Of a stretch of DNA of 60,630 bases, positions 45,650-54,929 are shown one piece after another. Source of the DNA: Vicingaceae bacterium (GTDB lineage: Bacteria > Bacteroidota > Bacteroidia > Flavobacteriales_E > Vicingaceae); the NCBI GenBank assembly GCA_026003395.1, contig BPHE01000001.1, forward strand, positions 1 through 60,630, written 5' to 3'. The notes under the pieces were generated by a model that worked only from the letters and a program-made list of their open reading frames with translations, was not told the DNA's origin and ran no database searches. The position numbers and the translations under genes were made by a program. How positions within the stretch are numbered: the stretch's first letter is position 1; the number at the start of each line of letters is the position of its first letter.

Positions 45650-48523
45650 TTAATCATTTTTTGGATACAAAACATTCAATAATTTGAGACCATCCGTAAA
45701 ATCTTGATCAAAAGGAGAATTTCCATGCAACATCCATTCGGGCATGGGGCACTTTTTCAAGTAATAATCGAAAAACTGCTTCATACGAATGCTTAAATCA
45801 ATTTTATTGGGCAATTTGGTCAAATTATGTTTATCTCCGCTGTAGTTCAACATCCATACAGGTTTTCCCAACCTCTTCAAAGCTAAGAATAACTCTATAC
45901 CCTGATACCATGGCACAGCACCATCTTTGTCATTGGCCATGATCAAAAGAGGGGTTTTTACTTTATCGGCAAAAAACAGAGGAGAGTTACGGATATAGGC
46001 CTCTCTGTCCTGCCAGAGCGTTTTACCGATACGGCTTTGTGTATTTTCATATTGAAACATTCGGCTCATTCCCGACTCCCAGCGTATACCTCCATAAGCG
46101 CTGGTCATATTAGATACGGGCGCGCCTGCCATAGCTGCTTTAAAAAGGGGAGTCTGCGTAACCAGATAAGCAGTCTGATAACCTCCCCAAGATTGCCCCT
46201 GAATGCCCAGAGCTGCGGAATCAATCCATTTATGCATGCGGATCATTTCCAAAGTACCACTGACAATATAATCATAAGCACTTTTGCCGGGATCACCGGT
46301 CTTGTATGCAATATCGGGAACAAACACTACATAGTCGTTCCCGGCATATTCCGTAAAGTTAATAATCGAAGCCGAAGGTACGGGCTGATAATAACGATGC
46401 AAATTTTGACTGTTTTTTTCATAAAAATACACGATCATGGGATATTTATTGTTGGTATCCAAATCTTCCGGAAAATAAAGTAATCCGTCGGCGTTTTGTC
46501 CGGAGAAAGTTTTCCAATGTACCAATTTGACCTTCCCCCACTTATATTCCGGAATATGCGGATTTATCGAAGAAATTTTTACAAAATTTTGAAAATCACG
46601 GCTCATCCACAAATCGGGATATTCGTCAAAACGCATTTTTCTCAAAAATAAAGTTTCATTTTTTTCCGGCTGAAACACACTTAAAAAACTGCAAGCACAT
46701 TCTATCAAAGTGTCCGGCATCCGTGCCCCGGGAAGTTTCATCAATACTGCTTCATTTTTTGTATTGAAATCTTGTTTTTTGAAAAACATTGTGTCCTGAA
46801 AAGAGAAGACATAACGGCGGGGCTTAGTATGTAAAACCCTATACACTGCCGGAGCAGATTGTTTTTGCAGGTGACAAGTGATGCAATCCACCCCTTGTTG
46901 GTGAAAATAATATACATCATGATGTGAATACAATAAAAGTCCCCGACCATCTGCCGACCACCGGTCATGTCCGGCAGGCAATGGTTCGATGGGCAAATCA
47001 TGATCAAGATCGGAAAAATCTATACCAACGGTTTGATGCAACATCTGTCCGGTAATAATATTCTTCATCTTCCATGAACGCTCCTTTGCATCATACCAAG
47101 CTATCTTATCTCCTTCGGGGCCAATCGTATATTCGTAGGTGAAAGTACCGGCCGGCGTTAATGTCCATTTATCTATGTCGATAACATTGACTTCTTTGGG
47201 ATAGGGATAACTCCATTGCAATTGGTGCAAATACTTTTCACTGTTTTCATCCATAAATATGGAGGCATGCGGTCCATAAGGCATCAAAAACCTGTGATAA
47301 AGCTCGTTTCCAACATAAATAGGCAAGTTCCGATTATTTTTCAACGAAAACAACACCATATAACGGCGTTCTTTCAATTTACCATGTTCTACTTCTTCCA
47401 TTGTGTAGAGAATGGTATCCCGCCAGGTCCATATTTGCACTCCACATTTTTCGTCTTCCGAAAGTGTGTCATCTGGCACTTTTTTATCGGTGAAATATAC
47501 CAAGATAGCCCTGTTTTGACCGAGAAATTTTGCACCGGCATTGATTGACACATATTTAAATTCTCCCACGTCGTTTTTAAAATAGAGAGTGTCAATGAGA
47601 TTTTGTTGCCATTGTAGTATAACCGGGAGAAAATTTTTGTTTTTGGCCGTATCGTTGCTAAATGCAAAAAATAACCATTGTCCGGTGCTGTCTGTTGTCA
47701 GTTTTTTTACAACTCCCTGACCGGCCCAGACCGTTTCTGTTTGAAAACTATTGGGACTCCATCTGTGTATATAAACCGAATCGATAGAATCTCCGGCTAA
47801 TCTAACAAAAAAAAGATTCAAACCATCATCAGACCAACAAACCTCCGAAACATTGTTCCAAGTAGCCATGTTATCCGATTTCTGCCATAACTTAAGTTCA
47901 AACAATTTTTCCTCTTTCTTGAATTCTTTTAAAACGAATTTATTTGGCATTACCTTCTCATTCATTTTTTTTCCATGGAAAAAACACTTTTTTTTCTTGC
48001 CTGAATTTTTTGGTTTATCGGATATTTCATGAGTTGGGACATATTTCTTTTTTAACAATGTCGTAAAATAATAACTTCCATAAACAGGCAACTGATAATC
48101 ATCAATGGCTGTTAAACGGATCCAATGTAAACTGTCGTCGGTAATCATCCATAAAGTGTCTTTGGGCCAATCATCGGGTTTTTTCTTATTTTTTTTCAAT
48201 TTCCTTTGTTCTTCAAACGACAATGTTTTTCTCACCAAGACAATTGATTCGTCATTAGCAATTTTAAAATCTTTGATCATAGCAAGTGAATCCCTATAAG
48301 ATTTTGCCGGATTTGTCAAATAAAGCCAATCATCATCCCTCAAAAATACTTTTTTGTATGCCACCCATTGGCCGGTTTGGCTAACGGTTTCATTTTTCAT
48401 GCTGCCAAATGTAAAATACTCTGCCGGAGTGATGATTTTCTTGTTTTGTGCTTGATAATTTGCAGTAAAACAAAACAACAACAATGTAAGTATTGATACA
48501 AAAAATAAATTCTTTCGCATCAT
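45650..48523 (-). CDS. S9 family prolyl oligopeptidase-like peptidase, secreted
   Basis: About 957 residues from the ATG at 48523 (MMRKNLFFV); the frame is open to 48613, but the longer N-terminus is unlike a signal peptide. Signal peptide ends NYQAQ. A long beta-propeller region is followed by a C-terminal alpha/beta-hydrolase with the nucleophile in GIQGQSWGGYQTAY, the Asp in MANDKDGAVPW and the His in YSGDKHNL. This is the S9 (dipeptidyl/acylaminoacyl peptidase) class. A CxxC (CITC) lies in the propeller. It probably degrades peptides in the periplasm. Confidence 0.93.
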   Translation of the reverse strand: MMRKNLFFVSILTLLLFCFTANYQAQNKKIITPAEYFTFGSMKNETVSQTGQWVAYKKVFLRDDDWLYLTNPAKSYRDSLAMIKDFKIANDESIVLVRKTLSFEEQRKLKKNKKKPDDWPKDTLWMITDDSLHWIRLTAIDDYQLPVYGSYYFTTLLKKKYVPTHEISDKPKNSGKKKKCFFHGKKMNEKVMPNKFVLKEFKKEEKLFELKLWQKSDNMATWNNVSEVCWSDDGLNLFFVRLAGDSIDSVYIHRWSPNSFQTETVWAGQGVVKKLTTDSTGQWLFFAFSNDTAKNKNFLPVILQWQQNLIDTLYFKNDVGEFKYVSINAGAKFLGQNRAILVYFTDKKVPDDTLSEDEKCGVQIWTWRDTILYTMEEVEHGKLKERRYMVLFSLKNNRNLPIYVGNELYHRFLMPYGPHASIFMDENSEKYLHQLQWSYPYPKEVNVIDIDKWTLTPAGTFTYEYTIGPEGDKIAWYDAKERSWKMKNIITGQMLHQTVGIDFSDLDHDLPIEPLPAGHDRWSADGRGLLLYSHHDVYYFHQQGVDCITCHLQKQSAPAVYRVLHTKPRRYVFSFQDTMFFKKQDFNTKNEAVLMKLPGARMPDTLIECACSFLSVFQPEKNETLFLRKMRFDEYPDLWMSRDFQNFVKISSINPHIPEYKWGKVKLVHWKTFSGQNADGLLYFPEDLDTNNKYPMIVYFYEKNSQNLHRYYQPVPSASIINFTEYAGNDYVVFVPDIAYKTGDPGKSAYDYIVSGTLEMIRMHKWIDSAALGIQGQSWGGYQTAYLVTQTPLFKAAMAGAPVSNMTSAYGGIRWESGMSRMFQYENTQSRIGKTLWQDREAYIRNSPLFFADKVKTPLLIMANDKDGAVPWYQGIELFLALKRLGKPVWMLNYSGDKHNLTKLPNKIDLSIRMKQFFDYYLKKCPMPEWMLHGNSPFDQDFTDGLKLLNVLYPKND

Positions 48524-48669
48524 AAATTTTTTCTTAAAGGTATAACAAATTTTAAAAAAAATGAAACAACAAAAAAAAATTTGCGTATTATTGTAATGAA
48601 TTTTAAAAATCATTTGCCTATAGCATAATAACTACTCGCTTAAAATATTAATTGTCAAACATCCAAAGC

Positions 48670-48675
48670 GGGAGG
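48670..48675 (+). promoter_or_regulatory. Strong Shine-Dalgarno sequence before the sigma factor gene
   Basis: GGGAGG lies 5 bases before the ATG at 48681. I see no comparably purine-rich site before the other genes here, whose leaders are AT-rich as is normal in Bacteroidota. It fixes the start and suggests unusually efficient or regulated translation of the sigma factor. Confidence 0.6.
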
Positions 48676-48680
48676 TTATT

Positions 48681-49289
48681 ATGCAAACTTTAAAACAACT
48701 TACCGATGAAGTTCTGATTGAACTTTATCTTCAAGGCAACACTAAAGCTTTTGAGGTTTTATTAAAACGTCACAAAAACAAAGTATTTGGTAGAATCTTC
48801 CATTTGGTCAAAGACAGAGATCTGGCAGAAGATCTGTTTCAGGAAACCTTTTTCAAAGTAATTCGTGAGTTGAAAAAGAAAAAATATACCGAAGAGGGTA
48901 AATTTTTGCCTTGGGTAATGAGAATTGCCAATAATTTAGTGATCGATTATTTCAGAAAAAGTGCCAAAATGCCTATGGTGAGGGACAGATCTCATGAAGA
49001 AGGCGAAGAAGCTACTGTGTCTGTTTTACAAAACCTTGTTTCTGACGAGATTTTGCCTTCAGATAAAATGAAAAGAAAACAAACTGTTTATTGGATCAAA
49101 AAAGCCATCGAAGAACTCCCCTCAGACCAGAAGCTGGTATTAAAACTTCGTGTTTATGAAGAACTAAGTTTTAAAGAAATTGCCGAGATTACCAATGTCT
49201 CTATCAATACTGCACTAGGTCGTATGCGATATGCATTGATTAATCTAAAGAAAATTTTGGAAAAAAATAATGCTGAGATTATACAATAA
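48681..49289 (+). CDS. RNA polymerase sigma factor, sigma-70 ECF type
   Basis: A 202-residue ECF sigma factor. Region 2 carries DRDLAEDLFQETFFKVI (core and -10 binding) and region 4 carries the helix-turn-helix LSFKEIAEITNVSINTALGRMRYAL. There is no region 3, as is typical. No anti-sigma membrane protein follows; instead a small soluble protein gene lies 35 bases downstream. Its regulon is not visible from this window. Confidence 0.95.
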   Translation: MQTLKQLTDEVLIELYLQGNTKAFEVLLKRHKNKVFGRIFHLVKDRDLAEDLFQETFFKVIRELKKKKYTEEGKFLPWVMRIANNLVIDYFRKSAKMPMVRDRSHEEGEEATVSVLQNLVSDEILPSDKMKRKQTVYWIKKAIEELPSDQKLVLKLRVYEELSFKEIAEITNVSINTALGRMRYALINLKKILEKNNAEIIQ

Positions 49290-49324
49290 AGTTGAAGAAT
49301 GAGCGTTTCCATAGAAAAAAATCT

Positions 49325-49489
49325 ATGGAACATAATTACGATCTTTCAGATTTGGAAGAAATAACCGAAGAGAGTATCCAATTAGAGGCAGAACCATCCG
49401 AATTTTCATTGAAAATAATTTTGGGGTATGCTGCCTCAATGCAGGTTTTGGATTCGGACCCGGTTAACGAAGAATATAATATCAATTAA
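49325..49489 (+). CDS. Small acidic protein encoded after the ECF sigma factor
   Basis: A 54-residue acidic protein without signal peptide (MEHNYDLSDLEEITEESIQ and a C-terminal LKIILGYAASMQVLDSD). The frame extends back to a TTG at 49292, but the ATG is better. Short proteins with an ILxYSxSLQV-like segment commonly follow sigma genes of this kind in Bacteroidota. A regulatory role is an inference from position only. Confidence 0.65.
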   Translation: MEHNYDLSDLEEITEESIQLEAEPSEFSLKIILGYAASMQVLDSDPVNEEYNIN

Positions 49490-49636
49490 TAAAACAGGTT
49501 TAAAAAAATTGTGTCTTCTTTGTATATTGTATTAAATGGATGAAAAATTTTAAAACGTTTTCTTCAACTCTCGGGCATCAAAAATAAAAGGGGTACAAAA
49601 TTATCCGGAACCTGAAAATCTTCATGCTATTCAAAT

Positions 49637-49975
49637 TTAATACATAATATGCATTTTTGATTTGTTTTTCCATCCGGCTTTATAATCGGCATTTACAAAA
49701 TAAATTTTAAGATCTGCCTTGTATTCTGCATCTGTAAAGTAAATTTTTTTCTTAGCTTTATATTCGGCATCCGTAAAATACCATTTTCCATCATTGTTGC
49801 CTGCTTTATATTCTGCATCCACTTTATATACCAATAAATCTGCTTTGTATTCGGCATCAACCACAAATACTTTGACGTCTGCCTTATAAGGTGCATCTAC
49901 AGAATAAACCTTTTGCGCCTTTAAAGAAAAAATTGTCAGGAAAAATAATGAAAATAAAGTTAAAATCTGCTTCAT
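49637..49975 (-). CDS. DUF6150-like repeat protein, secreted
   Basis: About 112 residues from the ATG at 49975; an earlier start at 49996 would add residues ahead of the signal peptide ending FSLKAQ. The mature protein is six copies of a ~13-residue unit with core xDAxYKA (VDAPYKA, VDAEYKA twice, TDAEYKA twice, VNADYKA), one unit lengthened to 16 residues (GNNDGKWYF). This fits the DUF6150 family of short beta repeats. Function unknown. It is alone on the minus strand, between a 147-base gap and the PseM-like gene. Confidence 0.8.
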   Translation of the reverse strand: MKQILTLFSLFFLTIFSLKAQKVYSVDAPYKADVKVFVVDAEYKADLLVYKVDAEYKAGNNDGKWYFTDAEYKAKKKIYFTDAEYKADLKIYFVNADYKAGWKNKSKMHIMY

Positions 49976-50029
49976 AAGGCAAATCATTATATACAAAATT
50001 ATGAAAATAAATGGTTTAAAAAATTTTCA

Positions 50030-50656
50030 TTATGTCTTTTTCAATACAAACCAGGAAATATCATCCTGAGGGAAAGCCGGATCACGACGGTAAGAAAAAC
50101 CATATTTTATCAACTCAAGTTCCGGATACTTTTCCATCATTTCACCTGCAAAGTCCCTCTTGAACAATTTATCTTCATGTCCGCGATAACTAATGCTTAC
50201 AGGAGTAGGATTGAAATATTCTGCAATGATGATAAATTTTGTAGCTGCTTTAAAGAGTTTTTCGTATACAACCGGTAGGTATCCTGGATTAATATGAATC
50301 AAAACCCCTTTGATTAGAGCCACTTCACATGGTTGTTCAATCTTAACATCCAGTATACTTTCATTGAATACATGATCGTCTCCAATAGTTTCTCCCAAAA
50401 TTTTAGCCGCTTTTTCATTGATTTCTATCCCATACAATTGTATTCCGGGGAATAACAATTTCATAGCTTTTAAGTTCATGCCTATATTGGCACCAAATTC
50501 TATGATCGAACGGGGCGCCGGCAATTGGTCAAAAATTTTTGCAAAAAAATGCAGATTCGACGCCAGTAATTGATCACTCTGATTTCGTAATATGTATTCT
50601 TCTCCAAATCTACCCGTCCAAAACTCCTCTTGATCGGTTTTAAATTTTTTATTCAT
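50030..50656 (-). CDS. Pseudaminic acid biosynthesis-associated methylase-like methyltransferase
   Basis: A 208-residue SAM-dependent methyltransferase. Motif I is IIEFGANIGMNLKAMKLLFP, then YGIEINEKAAKIL, VALIKGVLIHINPGYLPVVY and a C-terminal EYFNPTPVSISYRGHEDKLFKRDFA. This combination matches the methylase found in pseudaminic acid gene sets (TIGR03587 type). No pseB/C/F/G/H/I genes are in the window, so its substrate sugar is uncertain. Confidence 0.85.
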   Translation of the reverse strand: MNKKFKTDQEEFWTGRFGEEYILRNQSDQLLASNLHFFAKIFDQLPAPRSIIEFGANIGMNLKAMKLLFPGIQLYGIEINEKAAKILGETIGDDHVFNESILDVKIEQPCEVALIKGVLIHINPGYLPVVYEKLFKAATKFIIIAEYFNPTPVSISYRGHEDKLFKRDFAGEMMEKYPELELIKYGFSYRRDPAFPQDDISWFVLKKT

Positions 50657-50693
50657 AGGTTAAAATGTTTCAGGGGTAAAATTATAAATTTGG

Positions 50694-51347
50694 TCAGTTA
50701 TTCTCACGAGATATTTTATTTTGATTTTCTTCTTCTATTATTTGTATGGCTCTTTCTATCATATTATCTTCGATATTGTTGACGGGATCGTATCCCTCTT
50801 TTAAATTAATGTCGAACAAACGCCCTATTTGTTGCCAAAAAAATGCTTGCACACTTCCTCTTAATTCTTTAATTAAATCGTAAGAAGTATTTCCCGTTTC
50901 CCTGTCTATAAGTTTCAATAAAATCACTCCTTGCGTATAAGTCATACTTTCAATATCGTCTCTGAATTCGGCAATGAGTTGTTTTTCGGCCTTTTTCAGA
51001 TAGGCCTTTCTGTCTTTGGGAGATAAATGCATCAATGTATCATTATAAGCACGCATAAGCTCTCCTGCCAGTTTAGCATAAGGATATACTTTCCGGACAT
51101 GATAGAGTATCCTGCGGAATTTTTTATCCAATTTTTTGTTGTTGTAGGGCAAATAGTCAACTACCCTGAAAGGTTCTAACACAACTACCGGCAACGTGTC
51201 TGAATCGGAAACTACTGCTTTGACAGGCACGCCGTTAATTTCAATGCTCTTGATTTCCTGAGCTATACTTAAAAACGGCTCACAAAACATTACAATCAAA
51301 GGCCACCAAAAAAATGCCATGGGAAAATTAAAATAGTGAGGATGCAT
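50694..51347 (-). CDS. DUF4294 family secreted protein
   Basis: A 217-residue protein of the Bacteroidota-restricted DUF4294 family, recognised by RRILYHVRKVYPYAKLAGELM and FRDDIESMTYTQGVILLKLIDRETG. A hydrophobic N-terminus ends in a likely signal cleavage (FLSIAQ). The ATG at 51347 overlaps the upstream transferase gene by 20 bases; the ATG at 51320 avoids the overlap and is equally possible. Function unknown, probably periplasmic. Confidence 0.85.
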   Translation of the reverse strand: MHPHYFNFPMAFFWWPLIVMFCEPFLSIAQEIKSIEINGVPVKAVVSDSDTLPVVVLEPFRVVDYLPYNNKKLDKKFRRILYHVRKVYPYAKLAGELMRAYNDTLMHLSPKDRKAYLKKAEKQLIAEFRDDIESMTYTQGVILLKLIDRETGNTSYDLIKELRGSVQAFFWQQIGRLFDINLKEGYDPVNNIEDNMIERAIQIIEEENQNKISRENN

Positions 51348-52029
51348 ACTTTTCCATAAATTTTTCGATATCCAACATTAAAGAACGGTTTTCGTGGATC
51401 CATTGTATATCTTTGTTCCACCATTGAAACTGTTGTAAAAAATTTATTTGCTCAGGAGAAAAACGGTAGCGAATTATTTTAGCCGGCACACCTGCCACGA
51501 CAGCATATGGCGGAACGTCTTTTGTAACAACCGATGCAGCTCCGACAATGGCTCCATTGCCTATTTTCACATCATCTCTGACAATTGACCTTGCACCTAT
51601 CCAAACGTCATGACCTATCTCAATTGTACCAAACTCTTCAAACAAATTTTCTTCCACCCATTGCATGGGAATTTGTTTTCTTGCAGCATAAAATATAGGA
51701 TGAGTAGATACCAAACGCGACACAGGATGCTTACCAAGCCCAATCCAAACTTGCGGACCTATAGAACAAAATTTCCCGATATTAGCATGAAAAATATGCG
51801 ACTCCTTAGCCACATAGCTATAATCGCCTATCATGCTGTTTACAACGCGTGTGTGTTTATAAAGCGCCACTTTTTTACCCAATGTAGAGTTTTTCACATG
51901 AACCATATAATCAATCCAGGGTCTTGAGTCAGCAGGAATAAAAGACATGCGCAATTTCAAAATAATCCACCTCAAATAGAGTGTAAAGCTATTGATCAAC
52001 AAAGGATTAATCATACAACAGATATTCAT
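51328..52029 (-). CDS. Hexapeptide-repeat acetyltransferase (LbH fold)
   Basis: About 233 residues from the ATG at 52029 (alternatives: TTG 52065 overlapping the upstream stop, ATG 52014). The left-handed beta-helix repeats are visible as IGHDVWIGARSIVRDDVKIGNGAIVGAASVVTKDVPPYAVVAGVPAK, the CatB/WbbJ signature. It acetylates a sugar, as in O-antigen or capsule modification. It sits between a DUF115-like gene and DUF4294. Confidence 0.9.
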   Translation of the reverse strand: MNICCMINPLLINSFTLYLRWIILKLRMSFIPADSRPWIDYMVHVKNSTLGKKVALYKHTRVVNSMIGDYSYVAKESHIFHANIGKFCSIGPQVWIGLGKHPVSRLVSTHPIFYAARKQIPMQWVEENLFEEFGTIEIGHDVWIGARSIVRDDVKIGNGAIVGAASVVTKDVPPYAVVAGVPAKIIRYRFSPEQINFLQQFQWWNKDIQWIHENRSLMLDIEKFMEKYASSLF

Positions 52030-52061
52030 TGCGAAAATAAGAAAATAAATGGTGGGACAAT

Positions 52062-52970
52062 TCAAGGTTCGAGTTTTGTTCTTTCGAAAGCATCAATGAA
52101 CGAATGAGGAGTGGCATTATAAATTTTGGCATCAAATGTTTGGGCAAGTTTTGCAATGTTTTGATAACCTTTAAAAACTTTATGCCAGGCCAAAAATAAC
52201 TCTGCCATGGTGAATGGAATTTTTTCCTGAGGGTTCTGATACATAACTATTTCTTTTCCTTCATCTTTGTCATAAAAATGCTCTTCCCTCACTACCACCA
52301 AATTTTTTTGATTTACATAAATCGTTTTATGCCAGGAATGGTCAGCGCCAAGCAAATATATTTTTTTAAAACCCATGATTAGCCCTAAAAATAAAGCTGC
52401 CACACCAACATTTTGCGACTGAACCATGCCTTTACCTCTGCGGTAAAAAGGATAAATAACCTTTGGCCACCCATCCATCACCACATAATTATAATAGACC
52501 AATTTTACATTTTCCGCTTTTAAAAGTTCGGGACGGTATTGTTCAATATTTTTTTTGTATTGATAAGGAATCAGCAGATACATTGGCCAGGATGTGTGAT
52601 GTATGATAGCCTGAAACATGGCTAGTATATCCTCACGAAGCGAAGGAGGTTTTAATTGATCTAAATCTACAAAGAAAAAAGGATCATGCAATAAATAAAA
52701 TTTTGGTTGTATGCGTGGGTATAATTCACTTAAAGCAAAATTATTGACACATAATGTCTTTCTTTCTTTCCAGACATCACCTCCGCTTTCTATGCTTTTA
52801 GTCAAAGAGGGGCCATTGACCAAAACCCAAAGCTCTCCCTCAAATTGATTCAACAATTCAAATTTTGTTGAAGGCAAAACTGCCCATTTTATCAAGCTGG
52901 CAAGGGTCAGTGCACCATTCTCCAAAAAATTCTTCAACTTTAATAAATCTTCTACCATTTTATTTTTCAA
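52062..52970 (-). CDS. DUF115/MptE-like family protein
   Basis: A 302-residue protein without signal peptide. LWVLVNGPSLTKSIE (a phosphate-binding-like Gly-Pro-Ser loop), VNNFALSELY, LLHDPFFF and KKIYLLGADHSWHKTI match the DUF115 family, which is related to MptE and to the Maf-type motility accessory factors that glycosylate flagellin. In this context a nonulosonic acid or other glycan transfer role is plausible. Its stop overlaps the upstream TTG of the next gene, so they are likely cotranscribed. Confidence 0.8.
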   Translation of the reverse strand: MKNKMVEDLLKLKNFLENGALTLASLIKWAVLPSTKFELLNQFEGELWVLVNGPSLTKSIESGGDVWKERKTLCVNNFALSELYPRIQPKFYLLHDPFFFVDLDQLKPPSLREDILAMFQAIIHHTSWPMYLLIPYQYKKNIEQYRPELLKAENVKLVYYNYVVMDGWPKVIYPFYRRGKGMVQSQNVGVAALFLGLIMGFKKIYLLGADHSWHKTIYVNQKNLVVVREEHFYDKDEGKEIVMYQNPQEKIPFTMAELFLAWHKVFKGYQNIAKLAQTFDAKIYNATPHSFIDAFERTKLEP

Positions 52971-53235
52971 GTATTTGAAAAAGTATTTAAATTTTGCCGT
53001 AAATTTACGAAAAGGGCCTACTTAACAAAATGCATCCATTATTTTACGTTATCCTTTATTGTTAAAATACCTATTCACTCCGAATCTCTTCTAATAATCT
53101 ATATTGAAACACCGAATAATTCATAACAGCATAATGAAATTATTCGGCTATTATCTTTTTTTTTGAAATTTCACGCAGATAATATAATTTTCCAAGTAGT
53201 TTAAAATTTCCTTTATTTTGGGCTTGATAAAAGGT

Positions 53236-53988
53236 ATGATGAAACCCAAAATTTCGATTATCACTGTTTGCCTTAATGCTGAACTTGAAATAAAAGACAC
53301 CATAAATTCATTGGCAAGTCAAACTTTTAAGGATTTTGAATGGATTGTTATAGATGGAATGTCAAAGGACAATACCGTAAAATACGCCAAACAAGCTCCC
53401 ATTGAAAAGAAAATTGTTGTTTCGGAAAAAGATGAAGGATTGTATGATGCCATGAATAAAGGCATAAAACTCGCCAACGGAGAATTCCTTATTTTTCTAA
53501 ATGCCGGAGATTATTTTTACGATAAAGATACTCTGAAAGACCTTATGGAAAGTTGTCAACATGCAGACATTATCTACGGTGAAACATACATTGTGGACCA
53601 GAAAACCGGGAAACCTTTGGGACGAAGGCGTTTAAAAGCACCCGAAAATTTAACCTACCGAAAATTGCTTTGGGGAATGTTGGTCAGTCATCAATCTGTG
53701 TTGATTAGAAAAGAGATAGTTGAATTTTATGATACAAAATATAAAATCAGTGCCGACATCGATTGGTTGATACGTTGTTTGAAAAAAACCCGGAAAATTT
53801 GCAATGCACGCCGATATGTCACTTGTTTTAAAACCGGCGGGCTGTCCGGCAAAAATGTTATTCCTGCATTGATAGAACGATTTAAAATTCAAGTGAAGCA
53901 TTTTGGTTGGATACGGGTGATTCTGGCTCATTTGTGGATCATGTTCAGATTTCCGGTTCAATATATCATCTACCGGAGAAAGGTCTAA
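53236..53988 (+). CDS. Glycosyltransferase family 2
   Basis: About 250 residues from the ATG at 53236 (or 53239). The GT-A fold is clear: KISIITVCLNAELEIKDTINSLASQTF, WIVIDGMSKDNT, the DxD-like region ANGEFLIFLNAGDYFYD, and MLVSHQSVLIRKEI. It transfers a sugar from a nucleotide donor to a growing surface glycan. Its end overlaps the convergent terC gene by 4 bases. The 265 bases before it hold no gene I can support. Confidence 0.93.
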   Translation: MMKPKISIITVCLNAELEIKDTINSLASQTFKDFEWIVIDGMSKDNTVKYAKQAPIEKKIVVSEKDEGLYDAMNKGIKLANGEFLIFLNAGDYFYDKDTLKDLMESCQHADIIYGETYIVDQKTGKPLGRRRLKAPENLTYRKLLWGMLVSHQSVLIRKEIVEFYDTKYKISADIDWLIRCLKKTRKICNARRYVTCFKTGGLSGKNVIPALIERFKIQVKHFGWIRVILAHLWIMFRFPVQYIIYRRKV

Positions 53989-54674
53989 GTTCTTGAGCGT
54001 ATTTTCAAATTTAAATATTCTACAAATAACGAAAATGTCAAAGAGAAATAAATATACCCTCTTGGCACATGAATATGGAATGCTTCTAATACCAGTAAGG
54101 TACCAATCATCAGCAAAAACGACAAAGCCAACATTTTGACAGTGGGATATTTTTCAATAAATTTTGCCACATATTCCGAAAATAAAATCATGATGATCAT
54201 GGAGATGATTACGGCAGTAACCATAATCCAGATTTCATTGGCAAGACCGACGGCAGTCAATATTGAATCAAAAGAAAATACCAGATCGATTAGTGCTATT
54301 TGAAAAATAACCTGTGAAAATGTCAGCAATTTTTTACCATTTGACTGATTTTCTTCTTCACCCGTAATTTTACCATGAATTTCCGTGGTGCTTTTGGCTA
54401 TCAAAAACAAGCCTCCGGCGAACATGATAATATCCCTTATCGAAACATCAAATGAATAAACCGAGAACAAAGGTTTGGCCAAATGGGCCAAATAAGCGAC
54501 CAAGCTAAGCAAAATAATTCTTAAAACCAAAGCCATTGTCAACCCTAGAAACCTTCCTTTCTTCTGTTGATGTTGAGGCAGGCGATTGGTTATTATTGAA
54601 ACAAAAATAATATTGTCGATTCCCAAAACTATTTCTAAAAAAGTCAAAGTGGCTAAACTCAAAAATATCTCCAT
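53985..54674 (-). CDS. TerC family membrane protein
   Basis: A 229-residue protein with about seven helices. The family markers are EIVLGIDNIIFVSIITNRLP near the N-terminus and DLVFSFDSILTAVGLA in the middle, whose Asp residues are likely metal ligands. TerC proteins are linked to metal (manganese) export to secreted proteins or to tellurite resistance. It lies 9 bases after the T9SS sorting-domain frame. Confidence 0.92.
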   Translation of the reverse strand: MEIFLSLATLTFLEIVLGIDNIIFVSIITNRLPQHQQKKGRFLGLTMALVLRIILLSLVAYLAHLAKPLFSVYSFDVSIRDIIMFAGGLFLIAKSTTEIHGKITGEEENQSNGKKLLTFSQVIFQIALIDLVFSFDSILTAVGLANEIWIMVTAVIISMIIMILFSEYVAKFIEKYPTVKMLALSFLLMIGTLLVLEAFHIHVPRGYIYFSLTFSLFVEYLNLKIRSRT

Positions 54675-54683
54675 AAGATTATT

Positions 54684-54929
54684 TTATTGACCGATTAAAA
54701 ATTTTAAAGTATGATTTTGTTTTCCGTCATTGAGTTTCAATAAATAAAACCCGTAGTCAAGTTCACCGACATTTATGTGCAATATTTCTGAATTATTGTT
54801 TATGCCTTGCAGGACAACTTTTCCATCCAGCGTCAATATCTCCCAAGAAATATTGTGTAAGTTTAGATTTCCTTGTACATACAGATTTTTTTCAGCAGGA
54901 TTGGGATAAACTACTAATTTCCGCTGCAT
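54684..54929 (-). CDS. T9SS type A sorting domain, split from the upstream gene by a frameshift
   Basis: 81 residues that are just a T9SS type A C-terminal sorting domain (RKLVVYPNPAEKNLYVQG and a final YLLKLNDGKQNHTLKFLIGQ). It has no signal peptide and cannot act alone. The preceding frame ends in the usual spacer (YESTPTKNITF) and stops after 5 more codons. A single extra A in the AAA run near 54912 would join the two, so this is the end of the same protein. Confidence 0.85.
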   Translation of the reverse strand: MQRKLVVYPNPAEKNLYVQGNLNLHNISWEILTLDGKVVLQGINNNSEILHINVGELDYGFYLLKLNDGKQNHTLKFLIGQ

